Positions 18,631-27,122 are shown, counted from the stretch's first letter. The stretch: DNA of 64,000 bases from Thauera sedimentorum (GCF_014489115.1 NZ_JACTAH010000002.1:310001-374000); one strand, 5' to 3'. A program made the numbers and translations. The notes: a model not told the origin generated them from the letters alone.

Positions 18631-18668
18631 AAACGATCGTTTGACTTGTTCCCGCGGCGTGCTAGAGT
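18631..18668 (+). promoter_or_regulatory. Promoter with PsrA/TetR-type operator before the nitronate monooxygenase gene
   Basis: CAAACGATCGTTTG (18631-18644) is a perfect 14-base palindrome matching the published PsrA-type pattern of C/GAAAC, a short spacer and GTTTG/C. It overlaps a -35-like TTGACT (18642-18647); a -10-like TAGAGT (18663-18668) follows at 15-base spacing. A repressor bound here would block the promoter. Which regulator binds is inference. Confidence 0.6.
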
Positions 18669-18722
18669 CGGCTCCGATGCGGGCGCAGCCGACAAGCCCG
18701 CCACTGACAACGAGGAGACAGC

Positions 18723-19691
18723 ATGTCCGTACCGAACGCTTTCCGCGGCAACCTGCGCGTGCCGGTGATCGCCGCGCCGATGTTCCTGGTGTCCGGCCCC
18801 GACCTGGTGATCGAGGCCTGCAAGGCCGGCGTCGCCGGCACCTTCCCGTCGCTCAACGCCCGCCCCGCCGCCCAGCTGGACGAATGGCTCGGGCGCATCA
18901 ACTCGGAACTGGAAGCCCATCGCGCCGCCCACCCCGGCGCCCCGGTGGCCCCCTACGGCGTGAACCTCATCCTCCACCCGAGCAACGAGCGCCTGCCGGA
19001 GGACCTCGCGCTGCTGGCCAAGCATCGCGTGCCTTTCGTGATCACCAGCCTCGGCCACCCCGGCGAGGTGGTGAAGACCGTGCACGCCTACGGCGGGCTG
19101 GTGTTCTCCGACATCATCCACGCCTACCATGCCAAGAAGGCCGCCGCAGCCGGGGTGGACGGGATCATCGCGGTCGCGGGCGGCGCAGGCGGGCACGCCG
19201 GCACCCAGAGCCCGTTCAGCCTGATCCGCGAGATCCGCGAATTCTGGGACGGCGCGCTGGTGCTCGCCGGCAGCATCTCCGACGGCGCCAGCGTGCGCGC
19301 CGCCGAGGTCATGGGCGCGGACTTCGCCTACATGGGCACGCGCTTCATCGCCACCCGCGAATCGATGGCGCAGGATGCCTACAAGACCATGCTGGTCGAC
19401 AGCGGCGCGAGCGACGTGGTCTACACCGACGCGATCTCCGGCACCAACGCCAACTTCCTGTGGCCCAGCCTGGAGCGCGCCGGCTTCGACCGCGAACAGC
19501 TGTCGGTGGGCTTCGGCAAGGGCAAGATCCACGGCATTGCCGACGAGGCGCGCGCCTGGCGCGACGTGTGGAGCGCCGGTCACGGCGTGGCCACCATCCA
19601 CGACGTGCCGCCGGTGGCCGAGCTGGTCGGCCGCCTGGCCGCCGAATACCGCACCGCCTGCGCCCTGCCGCCCAGCGCCGCAGTGGCCTGA
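18723..19691 (+). CDS. Nitronate monooxygenase family flavoprotein
   Basis: A 322-residue FMN-dependent TIM-barrel protein of the nitronate monooxygenase (2-nitropropane dioxygenase-like) family, oxidising alkyl nitronates or a related substrate. Family blocks are RVPVIAAPMFLVSGPDLVIE at the N-terminus, the glycine-rich VAGGAGGHAGTQSPF, and the FMN phosphate-binding region AGSISDGASVRAAEVMGADF with YMGTRFIAT. GAGGAG precedes the ATG at 18723. The gene is followed by a strong hairpin, so it may be monocistronic despite the transporter genes after it. The PsrA-type site suggests a link to fatty-acid metabolism. Confidence 0.9.
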   Translation: MSVPNAFRGNLRVPVIAAPMFLVSGPDLVIEACKAGVAGTFPSLNARPAAQLDEWLGRINSELEAHRAAHPGAPVAPYGVNLILHPSNERLPEDLALLAKHRVPFVITSLGHPGEVVKTVHAYGGLVFSDIIHAYHAKKAAAAGVDGIIAVAGGAGGHAGTQSPFSLIREIREFWDGALVLAGSISDGASVRAAEVMGADFAYMGTRFIATRESMAQDAYKTMLVDSGASDVVYTDAISGTNANFLWPSLERAGFDREQLSVGFGKGKIHGIADEARAWRDVWSAGHGVATIHDVPPVAELVGRLAAEYRTACALPPSAAVA

Positions 19692-19713
19692 ATCCCTGCG
19701 GGGCGCCGCTCCT

Positions 19714-19739
19714 GCCGATCCCGCACGCGCGGGATCGGC
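19714..19739 (+). terminator. Strong hairpin between nitronate monooxygenase and livH
   Basis: An 11-bp perfect stem (GCCGATCCCGC / GCGGGATCGGC) with a four-base loop lies 22 bases after the stop. The T-run is poor (TATCCTT), so it may terminate only partly or act to stabilise mRNA ends. It ends 14 bases before the livH start. Confidence 0.6.
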
Positions 19740-19753
19740 TATCCTTCGGCCTC

Positions 19754-20632
19754 ATGCTCAGCTTCCTCCAGGTTCTCACCAGCGGTATCGCCATCGGCTG
19801 CATCTACGGGCTGGTGGCGCTGTCCTTCGTGCTGATCTACAAGGCCACCGAAACGGTGAGCTTCATGCAGGGCGAACTGCTGATGCTCGGCGCCTTCGCG
19901 GTGCTGGCGCTCAAGGTCGGCGCCGGCTGGCCGCTGGCGCTCGCCGTGCCCGTCGGCCTGGCCGGCATGGTCGCCCTGGGGGCCGGGCTGGAGCGCAGCG
20001 TGCTGCGCCGCGCGCTCGGCCAGCCGCATCTCACCGCGGTCCTGCTGACCTTCGGCATCGGCCTGATGCTGCGCGGTGCGGTGACCACGATCCCCGAGGC
20101 CAGCCACTCCATGCACCGTCTCGCCCTGCCCTTCGGCGAGGAGCCGCTGCGTCTGGGCAGCCTGGCCCTGGCGCCGGCCCATCTGACGGTCATCGCCGCC
20201 ACCCTGGCGGTTTCGGTCGCGCTGCCCCTGTTCTTCCGCCACACCCGCGTGGGCCTCGCGCTGCGCGCCTGTTCGGAGGACGCCCGCGCCGCCGCGCTGA
20301 TGGGCGTGCCGGTTGCCGCCATGCACACCCTGGCCTGGGCGCTGGGCGCCGGGCTGGCAGCCTTCGCCGGCCTGCTGCTGGCGCCGGTCACCTTTGTTCA
20401 CCTGGGCATGGGGCTGATCGCCCTCAAGGCCTTTCCGGCCGCGGTGCTGGGTGGGCTGACCAGTCTGCCGGGCGCGCTGGTCGCCGGCATCTTCCTCGGC
20501 GTGGCCGAGGCCCTTGCCGGCCTGGTGCTGCCCGAGGGCGTCAAGGACATGGTGCCCTACCTGCTGCTGATGGCCGCGCTGCTGCTCTTTCCTGGCGGCC
20601 TCGGCGCGGCGCTCGGGAGACTGCGCGGATGA
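19754..20632 (+). CDS. Branched-chain amino-acid-type ABC transporter permease (LivH-like)
   Basis: A 292-residue inner-membrane permease of the LivH family with about eight hydrophobic segments. Characteristic parts are GIAIGCIYGLVALSFVLIYK, ATETVSFMQGELLMLGAF, the cytoplasmic loop RHTRVGLALRACSEDARAAAL with LMGVP, and KAFPAAVLGGLTSLPGAL. It pairs with the LivM-like gene that overlaps its stop by four bases (ATGA). The ligand could be a branched-chain amino acid, amide or aromatic acid. No convincing ribosome-binding site precedes the ATG at 19754. No ATPase gene is nearby. Confidence 0.88.
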   Translation: MLSFLQVLTSGIAIGCIYGLVALSFVLIYKATETVSFMQGELLMLGAFAVLALKVGAGWPLALAVPVGLAGMVALGAGLERSVLRRALGQPHLTAVLLTFGIGLMLRGAVTTIPEASHSMHRLALPFGEEPLRLGSLALAPAHLTVIAATLAVSVALPLFFRHTRVGLALRACSEDARAAALMGVPVAAMHTLAWALGAGLAAFAGLLLAPVTFVHLGMGLIALKAFPAAVLGGLTSLPGALVAGIFLGVAEALAGLVLPEGVKDMVPYLLLMAALLLFPGGLGAALGRLRG

Positions 20633-21585
20633 ACCCGGGCTTCCGCCTGCCCCATCTCTCCCGCCGCACCCGCGCCGCACTCCTGCTGGCCGCCACGGCC
20701 GGGCTGGCGGCGACCATGGGCGCGGACTACACCCTGGGCCAGTTCGCCTTCGTCGCCACTTTCGCCATCGCCGGCCTCGGGGTGGTGCTGATCGTCGGCC
20801 AGGCGGGGCAGATTTCCCTGGGCCAGGGCGCGCTGCTCGCTCTGGGCGCCTACACCCAGGGCCTGCTCGCCCGCCAGGGCGTGCCTGCACCGCTGTCGCT
20901 GCCGCTCGCGGTGGCGGTGGCCGCCGGTGGCGGCTGGCTCGCCAGCCTGCCGGCGCGTCGCCTGGGCGGGCTGTACTTCGCCATGAGCACGCTGGCCTTC
21001 GCGCTCATCGTCGAGGAAACGCTGGTGCGCTGGAGCGCACTGACCGGCGGCGCCGCGGGCGTCACCGTGCCCACGCTGGCCCTCGGCCCGCTCGCTGCAG
21101 ACAACGCTGCGGGCGAGGCGCTGGTCAGCGCGCTCGCGCTGGCGCTGGCCTGGTTCGCCTGCCGGCGCTGGGTGGGTTCGCGCCTGGGCCGCGCCTGGCG
21201 GGCGGTGCGCGCCGACGAGGGCGCGGCCGCGGCCAGCGGCATCGACTGCATGCGCGCCAAGAGCGCGGCCTTCGCCATCGGCGGCGGCCTGTCGGGGCTG
21301 GCCGGCGCGCTTTACGCGCATTGGATCGGCTTCCTCAGCCCGGAGCAGTTCGGCCTGATGCTGTCCTTCGAACTGCTGATGCTGGCCTTCATCGGTGGCG
21401 CCCGCCACTTGGCCGGCGCGCTGTGGGGCGCGCTGGTGATCGTCGCCATCCCGCAGGTGATCGCCGTGCTGCGCGACGTGCTGCCCGCCGGCCTGGCCGC
21501 CACCGCGGGGCTGGAGTTGCTGCTGTTCGGCGCGGTGCTGGTGGCGGTGGTGCTGTGGCGCCCGCAGGGACTGGCGGACAGCTAG
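20629..21585 (+). CDS. Branched-chain amino-acid-type ABC transporter permease (LivM-like)
   Basis: A 318-residue inner-membrane permease, partner of the LivH-like protein. LivM marks are LIVGQAGQISLGQGALLALG, RLGGLYFAMSTLAFALIVEE, the loop GRAWRAVRADEGAAAASGID (EAA-like contact with the ATPase) and GLSGLAGALYAHWIGFLSPE. The start overlaps the LivH stop (ATGA at 20629-20632). In most operons ATPases livG/livF follow here; instead a substrate-binding protein gene comes 92 bases downstream. Confidence 0.88.
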   Translation: MNPGFRLPHLSRRTRAALLLAATAGLAATMGADYTLGQFAFVATFAIAGLGVVLIVGQAGQISLGQGALLALGAYTQGLLARQGVPAPLSLPLAVAVAAGGGWLASLPARRLGGLYFAMSTLAFALIVEETLVRWSALTGGAAGVTVPTLALGPLAADNAAGEALVSALALALAWFACRRWVGSRLGRAWRAVRADEGAAAASGIDCMRAKSAAFAIGGGLSGLAGALYAHWIGFLSPEQFGLMLSFELLMLAFIGGARHLAGALWGALVIVAIPQVIAVLRDVLPAGLAATAGLELLLFGAVLVAVVLWRPQGLADS

Positions 21586-21618
21586 CCTTCCGCCCCGCGC
21601 GGGCATGCCGGCGCTAGT

Positions 21619-21628
21619 CATAATTATG
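21619..21628. promoter_or_regulatory. AT-rich palindrome upstream of the substrate-binding protein gene
   Basis: CATAATTATG, a perfect 10-base palindrome, lies in a locally AT-rich 45-base stretch followed by GGATAATAC (possible -10) within the 92-base gap after livM. It suggests that the next gene has its own promoter. The evidence is positional. Confidence 0.35.
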
Positions 21629-21677
21629 AATTACTGGATAATACGACCTTCGGTGTAGAAACACGTCGAGGTCCGCC

Positions 21678-22838
21678 ATGATCCGTTTCCGTTCCCTATT
21701 CGTCGCCGCCCTGGGCCTGCTGGCACTGTCCGCCACGGCCCAGACGCCCGGAGTGAGCCGCGACGAGATCGTCGTCGGCAGCATCCAGGACCTGTCCGGC
21801 CCCATCGCCATGCTCGGCGCGCCGGTACGCGACGGCATGCTGCTGCGCTTCGAGGACGCCAACGCCGCTGGCGGCGTCCACGGCCGCAAGCTGCGCCTGG
21901 CGGTCGAAGACGCCGGCTACGACCCCAAGAAGGCGGTGCTGGCCGCGCGCAAGCTGGTCCAGCGCGAGAACGTGTTCGCCTTTCTCGCCAACCTCGGCAC
22001 CCCGGTGGTAATGGCCACCATGCCGATGATCGTCGAGGCCGGACGCCCGCACCTCTTCCCCTTCTCGCCGCACGAATCGACCTACGCGCCGCTACACCCG
22101 CTCAAGTTCCAGATGTTCGCGCCCTACCAGGACTACATGGAAGCCGCCACTCGCCACATGGTGGAATCCAAGGGCTATGCGCGCAGCTGCCTGCTCTACC
22201 AGGACGACGACTACGGCCTGGAAGTGATGAAGGGCGTGGAAGCCGCCCTGCAGAAGCTCGGCAAGCCGCTCGCCGAGCGCACCAGCTACAAGCGCGGCGC
22301 CACCGACTTCTCCAGCCAGATCGCCCGCCTGCGCGCAGCCGACTGCGAGCTGGTGGTGCTGGCCACCGTGGTGCGCGAGACGGTCGCGGCGATGAGCGAA
22401 GCGCGCAAGCTGGGCTGGAAGGTGGACATGCTGGTCACCGCCTCGGGCTATTCGGCGCAGACCCACGAGCTCGGTGGCGCCGCGGTCGAGGGCCTTTACG
22501 GCGTCTCGGTGCTGCCCCACCCCTACGTGGACGGGGCCAGCCCGGCGCTCGCCGCGTGGATCGAGCGCTACCGTGAGCGCTTCGGCACTGCCCCCAACGT
22601 GTGGAGCGTGATGGGCTACACCGTGGCCGACCTCTTCGTGCAGGCCGCCCAGCAGGCCGGCTCCGAGCTGAATACAGAGCGCTTCGTCGGCGCGCTGGAG
22701 CAACTGCACAGCACGCCGGACATCTTCGGCGGTCCGGTCTATCGCTTCACCCCGGACGACCACCTCGGCAACCGTCACGGCCGGCTGGCGCAGATCCGCG
22801 AAGGACGCTGGCAGCTGCTGACCGACTACCTGCGCTGA
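21678..22838 (+). CDS. Periplasmic branched-chain amino-acid-type substrate-binding protein
   Basis: A 386-residue exported protein of the LivJ/LivK (type I periplasmic binding) family; signal peptide MIRFRSLFVAALGLLALSATAQ. Typical regions are VSRDEIVVGSIQDLSGPIAM, AVEDAGYDPKKAVLAARKLV, CLLYQDDDYGLEVMKGVEAA, TSYKRGATDFSSQIARLRAA and SVMGYTVADLFVQAAQQAG. Related proteins bind branched-chain amino acids, amides or aromatic compounds; the ligand cannot be fixed from sequence. It presumably feeds the LivH/LivM pair just upstream, with ATPases supplied from elsewhere. Confidence 0.9.
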   Translation: MIRFRSLFVAALGLLALSATAQTPGVSRDEIVVGSIQDLSGPIAMLGAPVRDGMLLRFEDANAAGGVHGRKLRLAVEDAGYDPKKAVLAARKLVQRENVFAFLANLGTPVVMATMPMIVEAGRPHLFPFSPHESTYAPLHPLKFQMFAPYQDYMEAATRHMVESKGYARSCLLYQDDDYGLEVMKGVEAALQKLGKPLAERTSYKRGATDFSSQIARLRAADCELVVLATVVRETVAAMSEARKLGWKVDMLVTASGYSAQTHELGGAAVEGLYGVSVLPHPYVDGASPALAAWIERYRERFGTAPNVWSVMGYTVADLFVQAAQQAGSELNTERFVGALEQLHSTPDIFGGPVYRFTPDDHLGNRHGRLAQIREGRWQLLTDYLR

Positions 22839-22863
22839 GCCGCATGATCCGGCCGAACGCCAT

Positions 22864-22935
22864 GTAGGAGCGGCCTTGGCCGCGATTCGGCGGTGAGAAA
22901 ACGGACGCCGCAATCGCGGCCAAGGCCGCTCCTAC
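22864..22935. repeat. REP-like hairpin, copy 2
   Basis: A perfect 23-bp inverted repeat, left arm 22864-22886 and right arm 22913-22935, loop 26 bases. The arms are identical to those at 17792-17864; loops differ. It lies 25 bases after the substrate-binding protein stop and may also act as its transcript end. Confidence 0.85.
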
Positions 22936-23016
22936 CGGGGATGCCGGGCGCGGGGCGCGCTACACTAGGCTGCACCGACACCCGGGCGCAGGTCGCCCGC
23001 CGCAGGGGGAGCAGCC

Positions 23017-23616
23017 ATGGAAACCGCGGAGACCATCCACGCATTCTGGTTTGGCGGCTACGCCGACGACGGCGAGGTCATCGCCCGCCAGTCGGCACTG
23101 TGGTGGAAGAAGCACCCCGAGGTGGACGCCGAGATCGGCCGCCGCTTCGCACCGCTGGTAGGCCAGGCGGCCGCCGGCGCGCACGACGACTGGCTCGCCT
23201 CGCTTCACGGCCGGCTCGCGCTGATCCTGCTCACCGACCAGTTCCCGCGCAACATCTGGCGCGGCAGCGCGGCCGCCTTTGCCTTCGACAACCTGGCGCG
23301 GCGCTGGGCGCTGCAGGCCATCCGCAGCGGCGCCGACCAGGCCTGCCGCCCGGTCGAGCGCGTCTTCCTCTACCTGCCGCTGGAACACTCCGAGGACCTC
23401 GCCGACCAGGCCGAGGCGGTGCGCCTGTTCGCCGCACTGGCCGGCTGCGTGCCGCCGCGCCTGCGCCACCACTTCGACGACTACCTAGACTACGCGCGCC
23501 GCCACCAGGCCATCATCGAACGCTTCGGGCGCTTTCCGCATCGCAACGCTGCACTGGGCCGCCGCTCCACCGCCGAAGAAGCCGAGTTCCTCAGCCAACC
23601 CGGCTCGGGCTTCTGA
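23017..23616 (+). CDS. DUF924 family protein
   Basis: A 199-residue cytoplasmic protein of the DUF924 family, which adopts a TPR-like all-helical fold; function is unknown. Family blocks are ETIHAFWFGG at the start, WWKKHPEVDAEIGRRFAPLV, LALILLTDQFPRNIWRGSAA with AAFAFDNLARRWA, and VFLYLPLEHSEDLADQAEAV. The start ATG at 23017 has AGGGGGAG upstream. It appears to be a single-gene unit convergent with the NAD(P)-binding protein gene. Confidence 0.9.
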   Translation: METAETIHAFWFGGYADDGEVIARQSALWWKKHPEVDAEIGRRFAPLVGQAAAGAHDDWLASLHGRLALILLTDQFPRNIWRGSAAAFAFDNLARRWALQAIRSGADQACRPVERVFLYLPLEHSEDLADQAEAVRLFAALAGCVPPRLRHHFDDYLDYARRHQAIIERFGRFPHRNAALGRRSTAEEAEFLSQPGSGF

Positions 23617-23634
23617 GCAGCGCCCGCGGCTTCG

Positions 23635-24279
23635 TCAGGCCGCCGCCACGGTGAATCGCCGGCGCAGGTGCTGCGGCCGTTCGAGCTCGTCAGCGATCGC
23701 CACCGCCAGGTCCGCCACCGAGATGCCGGCCGGCTGCGCGCCGTCCATCAGCAGCTGGTCGGCACCCACGCGATAGCGACCGCTGCGCTCGCCCGGCGCG
23801 AGCAGCGCGGGCGGCGACAGGAAGGTCCATTCGAGATCCTGCTCGCCGCGGATGCGCTCGAGCGCCTCGCGGGCGGCGAGCGCGCCGTCCTTGTAGGCCG
23901 CCGGGAAGCCTTCGGTATCGACCAGCTGCACGCCGGGCGCCACGTACAGGCTGCCGGCGCCGCCCACCACCAGCACGCGGGCCACACCGGCCGCCTTGAT
24001 GCCGGCCAGGATGGCCGCGGTGCCGCGCAGGAACAGCTCGTGGATCCGCGCCTCGCCCCAGCCCGGGTTATAGGCGCTCACCACCGCGTCCTGCCCGCGC
24101 ACCGCCTCGGCCACCTGGGACGCATCCAGCGCGTCGGCGCGCAACACGGTGAGCCCCGCGCGGGCCGCGTAGCGCTCCGGGTTGCGGGCCAGCGCAGTGA
24201 CCGCATGGCCGCGCTGCAGCAGTTCGTCGAGGACGGCCGTGCCGACAAAGCCGGTGCCGCCGATCAGGGCGATGTTCAT
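23635..24279 (-). CDS. NAD(P)-binding epimerase/reductase-like protein
   Basis: A 214-residue Rossmann-fold protein of the NmrA/atypical short-chain dehydrogenase group. The nucleotide-binding motif is IALIGGTGFVGTAVLDELLQ at the very N-terminus, followed by VTALARNPERYAARAGLTVL and VLVVGGAGSLYVAPG. Relatives act as NAD(P)H-binding oxidoreductases or redox sensors; the substrate is unknown. GGAG before the ATG at 24279 supports this start. It is divergent from a LysR gene, whose product is the likely regulator. Confidence 0.85.
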   Translation of the reverse strand: MNIALIGGTGFVGTAVLDELLQRGHAVTALARNPERYAARAGLTVLRADALDASQVAEAVRGQDAVVSAYNPGWGEARIHELFLRGTAAILAGIKAAGVARVLVVGGAGSLYVAPGVQLVDTEGFPAAYKDGALAAREALERIRGEQDLEWTFLSPPALLAPGERSGRYRVGADQLLMDGAQPAGISVADLAVAIADELERPQHLRRRFTVAAA

Positions 24280-24320
24280 CTCGTGCTCCATCTGTGATTG
24301 AGGTGGGCACACGATACGGT

Positions 24321-24381
24321 CTTCACAATTCGCGCGGCAGTCGCTAATCTGTGACTTCACCTTGAAGATGAACTTCACAAT
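24321..24381. promoter_or_regulatory. Divergent LysR-type control region
   Basis: Between the reductase gene and the LysR gene lie a repeated ACAAT motif (CTTCACAAT at 24321-24329 and again at 24373-24381) and a dyad CTTCA-CCT-TGAAG (24355-24367) touching the LysR start. Such a divergent layout with short inverted repeats is typical of LysR autoregulation. Exact operator limits cannot be set by eye. Confidence 0.4.
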
Positions 24382-25282
24382 GCTCGACTATCGCCGCATG
24401 GCCGTGTTCGCCGCCGTGGTCCGCCACGGCTCCCTCAGCCAGGCCGCCCGACGGCTGGGCATCAGCACCTCGGCGGTCAGCCAGCATCTGCGCGCGCTGG
24501 AACAGGCCTTCGGCGTGACCCTGGTCCATCGCACCACCCGCAAGCTCACCCTCACCGACGCCGGGGAAGGCTTCGCCGCGCACTGCCTGGCCATGGTGAG
24601 CGCGGCCGAACAGGCGCAGGCGCAGCTCCAGCTCGCGCACGAGGCACCGGTCGGCCAGTTGCGCATCGCCGCCCCGGTCGGCTTCGCCCGCCACGTGGGG
24701 CCCGCACTCGCGCCGCTGCTGGAGCGCCACCCCGGGCTCGACCTGCACCTGCTGGTGGCCGACGAGATGATCGACCTGGTCGAAGCGCGCATCGACCTCG
24801 CGCTGCGTGCCGGCCGGCTACCGGATTCGTCGTGGACCGCGCGGCGGCTGTGCGCCTTCGACATGGTGCTGTGCGCCAGCCCGTCCTATCTGGCCGCCCA
24901 CGGCACGCCGCGTACGCCGGTCGAGCTGGCGTCCCACCGCTGGCTGGGCTCGCCACGCGACGGCGCCGGCGTGGCGCTCACCCTCGGTAGCGCGGACGGC
25001 GCCACCGTCGCGGTGCAAGTCACCCCGCGCGTGACCAGCAACAACCAGTTCAGCCTGCAGCAGATGTGCGCCGCCGGACTGGGCATCGCGGCCATGGTGC
25101 GCCCCGACATCGAGCACGACCTGCGCAGCGGGCGCCTGGTGCCGGTGCTGCCCGGCTGGACGCTGCCCGCCATCCCCATCCTCGCGGTCACCCCGCAACG
25201 CGACGCCCAGCCCGCCAAGGTCCGCCACGCCATCGCGGCGCTGCAGGACTACCTGCGCGACACGCCCGGCGCCCACGCCTGA
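24368..25282 (+). CDS. LysR family transcriptional regulator
   Basis: About 304 residues. The N-terminal winged helix-turn-helix is clear (RRMAVFAAVVRHGSLSQAAR, RLGISTSAVSQHLRALEQAF, then TLVHRTTRKLTLTDAGE), followed by the LysR substrate-binding domain (QLRIAAPVGFARHVGPALAP and onward). It is of the CrgA/DmlR-like branch common in proteobacteria. It is divergent from the NAD(P)-binding protein gene, which it probably controls. The start is unsettled: TTG 24362, ATG 24368 and ATG 24380 are all in frame and none has a good ribosome-binding site. Confidence 0.92.
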   Translation: MNFTMLDYRRMAVFAAVVRHGSLSQAARRLGISTSAVSQHLRALEQAFGVTLVHRTTRKLTLTDAGEGFAAHCLAMVSAAEQAQAQLQLAHEAPVGQLRIAAPVGFARHVGPALAPLLERHPGLDLHLLVADEMIDLVEARIDLALRAGRLPDSSWTARRLCAFDMVLCASPSYLAAHGTPRTPVELASHRWLGSPRDGAGVALTLGSADGATVAVQVTPRVTSNNQFSLQQMCAAGLGIAAMVRPDIEHDLRSGRLVPVLPGWTLPAIPILAVTPQRDAQPAKVRHAIAALQDYLRDTPGAHA

Positions 25283-25408
25283 GCCGCGCCGCCGGCCGTG
25301 CATGGCGATGGCCGCATCGGCTGACTACACTGCGGGAGACGCTCCCCGGCGCGGCGCCCCGCCCGCCCCGGGTGGCGACCACGAGATGAACGTCTTCAGG
25401 CCCTCGCC

Positions 25409-27061
25409 GTGCACGACCCGCGTGACCTCTTCAACCAGGTGCCGCCGCTGGCGGACTGGAATCTCTACGCCAGCGACCCCGCGCTGCAGGAGGCGGTCAT
25501 GCGCGAAGGCGCCGGCTGGGCGGCCGCCGCGCTGCATGCCCAGGGCGAAGCCCTGGGCCGTACGGACACGCTGCAGCTGGGCGAACAGGCCAATCGTCAC
25601 CCCCCACAGCACGTCTCCCACGACACCCGTGGCAGGCGCATCGACCGCATCGACTTCCATCCGGCCTGGAACCAGTTGATGAGCCTGCTGTACGCCGATG
25701 GCGTGCACTGCTCGGCATGGATGGCCCCGCAGCACGGCGCCCACGTGGCCCGCGCAGCCAGTTTCTACCTGCACGGCCAGGTGGAGGCCGGGTCGCTGTG
25801 CCCGGTGACCATGACCTTTGCCGCCATCCCGCTGCTGCGCCGCGAACCGGCGCTCTACGGGCTGCTCGCCGAGCGCCTGGCGGCGCGCGAGTACGACCCA
25901 CGCGAACTGCCGCTGGCGCAGAAGCGCTCGGCCACGCTGGGCATGGGCCTCACCGAGCGCCAGGGCGGCTCGGACCTGCGCAGCAACACCGCGCGCGCAC
26001 TGCCGGTGGCGGGAGGCGGGCGCGGCGGCGAATACACCCTGAGCGGCCACAAGTGGTTCTATTCGGCTCCGAGTTGCGACGCGCATCTGGTGCTGGCGCG
26101 CGCCGACGAAGGCCTGTCCTGCTTTTTCGTGCCGCGCTGGCTGGACGACGGCCAGCTCAACGCGGTGCACATCGGGCGCCTCAAGGACAAGCTCGGCAAC
26201 CGCTCCAATGCCTCCGCCGAGGTCGAGTTCCACGACGCGCTGGGCATCCTGGTCGGCGAACCCGGCCGCGGCATCCCCACGCTGATCGAGATGGCCGCCC
26301 ACACCCGGCTGGACTGCGTGCTCGGCAGCGCCGCGCTGATGCGCCGCGCCCTGGTCGAGGCCCTGCACCACGCCCGCCACCGCCACGCCTTCGGCCGCGC
26401 GCTGGAGGCGCAGTCGCTGATGCGCAACGTACTGGCCGACCTGGCACTGGAGAGCGAAGCCGCCGTCGTCCTGGCGATGCATCTGGCCGCTGCCGTGGAT
26501 GCCGACCGCGACAACGGCGAGCGGCTCGCCCTGGCCCGCGCCCGCCGCCGCATCCTCACCCCCGCAGCCAAGTTCTGGGTGTGCAAGCGCGCCATCGCCT
26601 TCACCGCGGAATGCATGGAAGTGTGGGGCGGCAACGGCTACGTCGAGGACGGTCCCATGCCGCGCCTGCTGCGCGAGGCACCGGTGAACTCCATCTGGGA
26701 AGGCTCCGGCAACGTGATGTGCCTGGACGTGCTGCGCGCCATCGCCCGCGAACCGGATTCCGCCGCCCTGCTGCTCCACGACCTCGCCCAGGGCTGCGCC
26801 GGCGAACCCCTGCTCACCCATGCCCTGCATGCGCTCACCACCCAGCTGCAGTCCATCGGCGACATGGAATGGCAGGCGCGCAACATTGCCAGCCAGCTCG
26901 TCCTGATCACCCAGGCCTGCCTGCTGCGCCGCCACGCCCCGGCCGAAGTCGCCGACACCTTCATCGCCAGCCGGTTCGCACGACCGGCCGGACAGGTGCC
27001 GGGCCTGCTGGGGGACGCCGCAGTCGCGGAGAAGCTGCTGGCGCGGTCTTGGAGGGGATGA
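25409..27061 (+). CDS. AidB-type acyl-CoA dehydrogenase
   Basis: A 550-residue FAD protein of the AidB branch of acyl-CoA dehydrogenases. The N-terminal FNQVPPLADWNLYASDPALQ is the AidB signature. Flavin-domain marks are GMGLTERQGGSDLRSNT, SGHKWFYSAPSCDAHLVLAR and ECMEVWGGNGYVEDGPMPRL. The longer C-terminus of AidB, which binds DNA in Escherichia coli, is present. Family members are linked to the alkylation response, yet many environmental homologues may be true isovaleryl-CoA-like dehydrogenases. The start is GTG at 25409; no in-frame ATG lies nearby upstream, and the ribosome-binding site is weak. Confidence 0.9.
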   Translation: MHDPRDLFNQVPPLADWNLYASDPALQEAVMREGAGWAAAALHAQGEALGRTDTLQLGEQANRHPPQHVSHDTRGRRIDRIDFHPAWNQLMSLLYADGVHCSAWMAPQHGAHVARAASFYLHGQVEAGSLCPVTMTFAAIPLLRREPALYGLLAERLAAREYDPRELPLAQKRSATLGMGLTERQGGSDLRSNTARALPVAGGGRGGEYTLSGHKWFYSAPSCDAHLVLARADEGLSCFFVPRWLDDGQLNAVHIGRLKDKLGNRSNASAEVEFHDALGILVGEPGRGIPTLIEMAAHTRLDCVLGSAALMRRALVEALHHARHRHAFGRALEAQSLMRNVLADLALESEAAVVLAMHLAAAVDADRDNGERLALARARRRILTPAAKFWVCKRAIAFTAECMEVWGGNGYVEDGPMPRLLREAPVNSIWEGSGNVMCLDVLRAIAREPDSAALLLHDLAQGCAGEPLLTHALHALTTQLQSIGDMEWQARNIASQLVLITQACLLRRHAPAEVADTFIASRFARPAGQVPGLLGDAAVAEKLLARSWRG

Positions 27062-27122
27062 TGCCGGGCGGAGCTATCCGCATGGCGTGCCCGCCCCCCT
27101 GCCTGGCCCGCTAGCAACGATA

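Noticed and set aside
17691..19601. A 636-codon minus-strand frame spanning the REP hairpin, the YicG-type gene and the nitronate monooxygenase
   Set aside because: It runs across intergenic hairpin and two well-supported genes in the wrong frame; composition is that of a shadow frame.
21638..21650. TAATACGAC resembling the start of a phage T7 promoter
   Set aside because: Only nine bases match and the rest does not; chance in a locally AT-rich promoter region.
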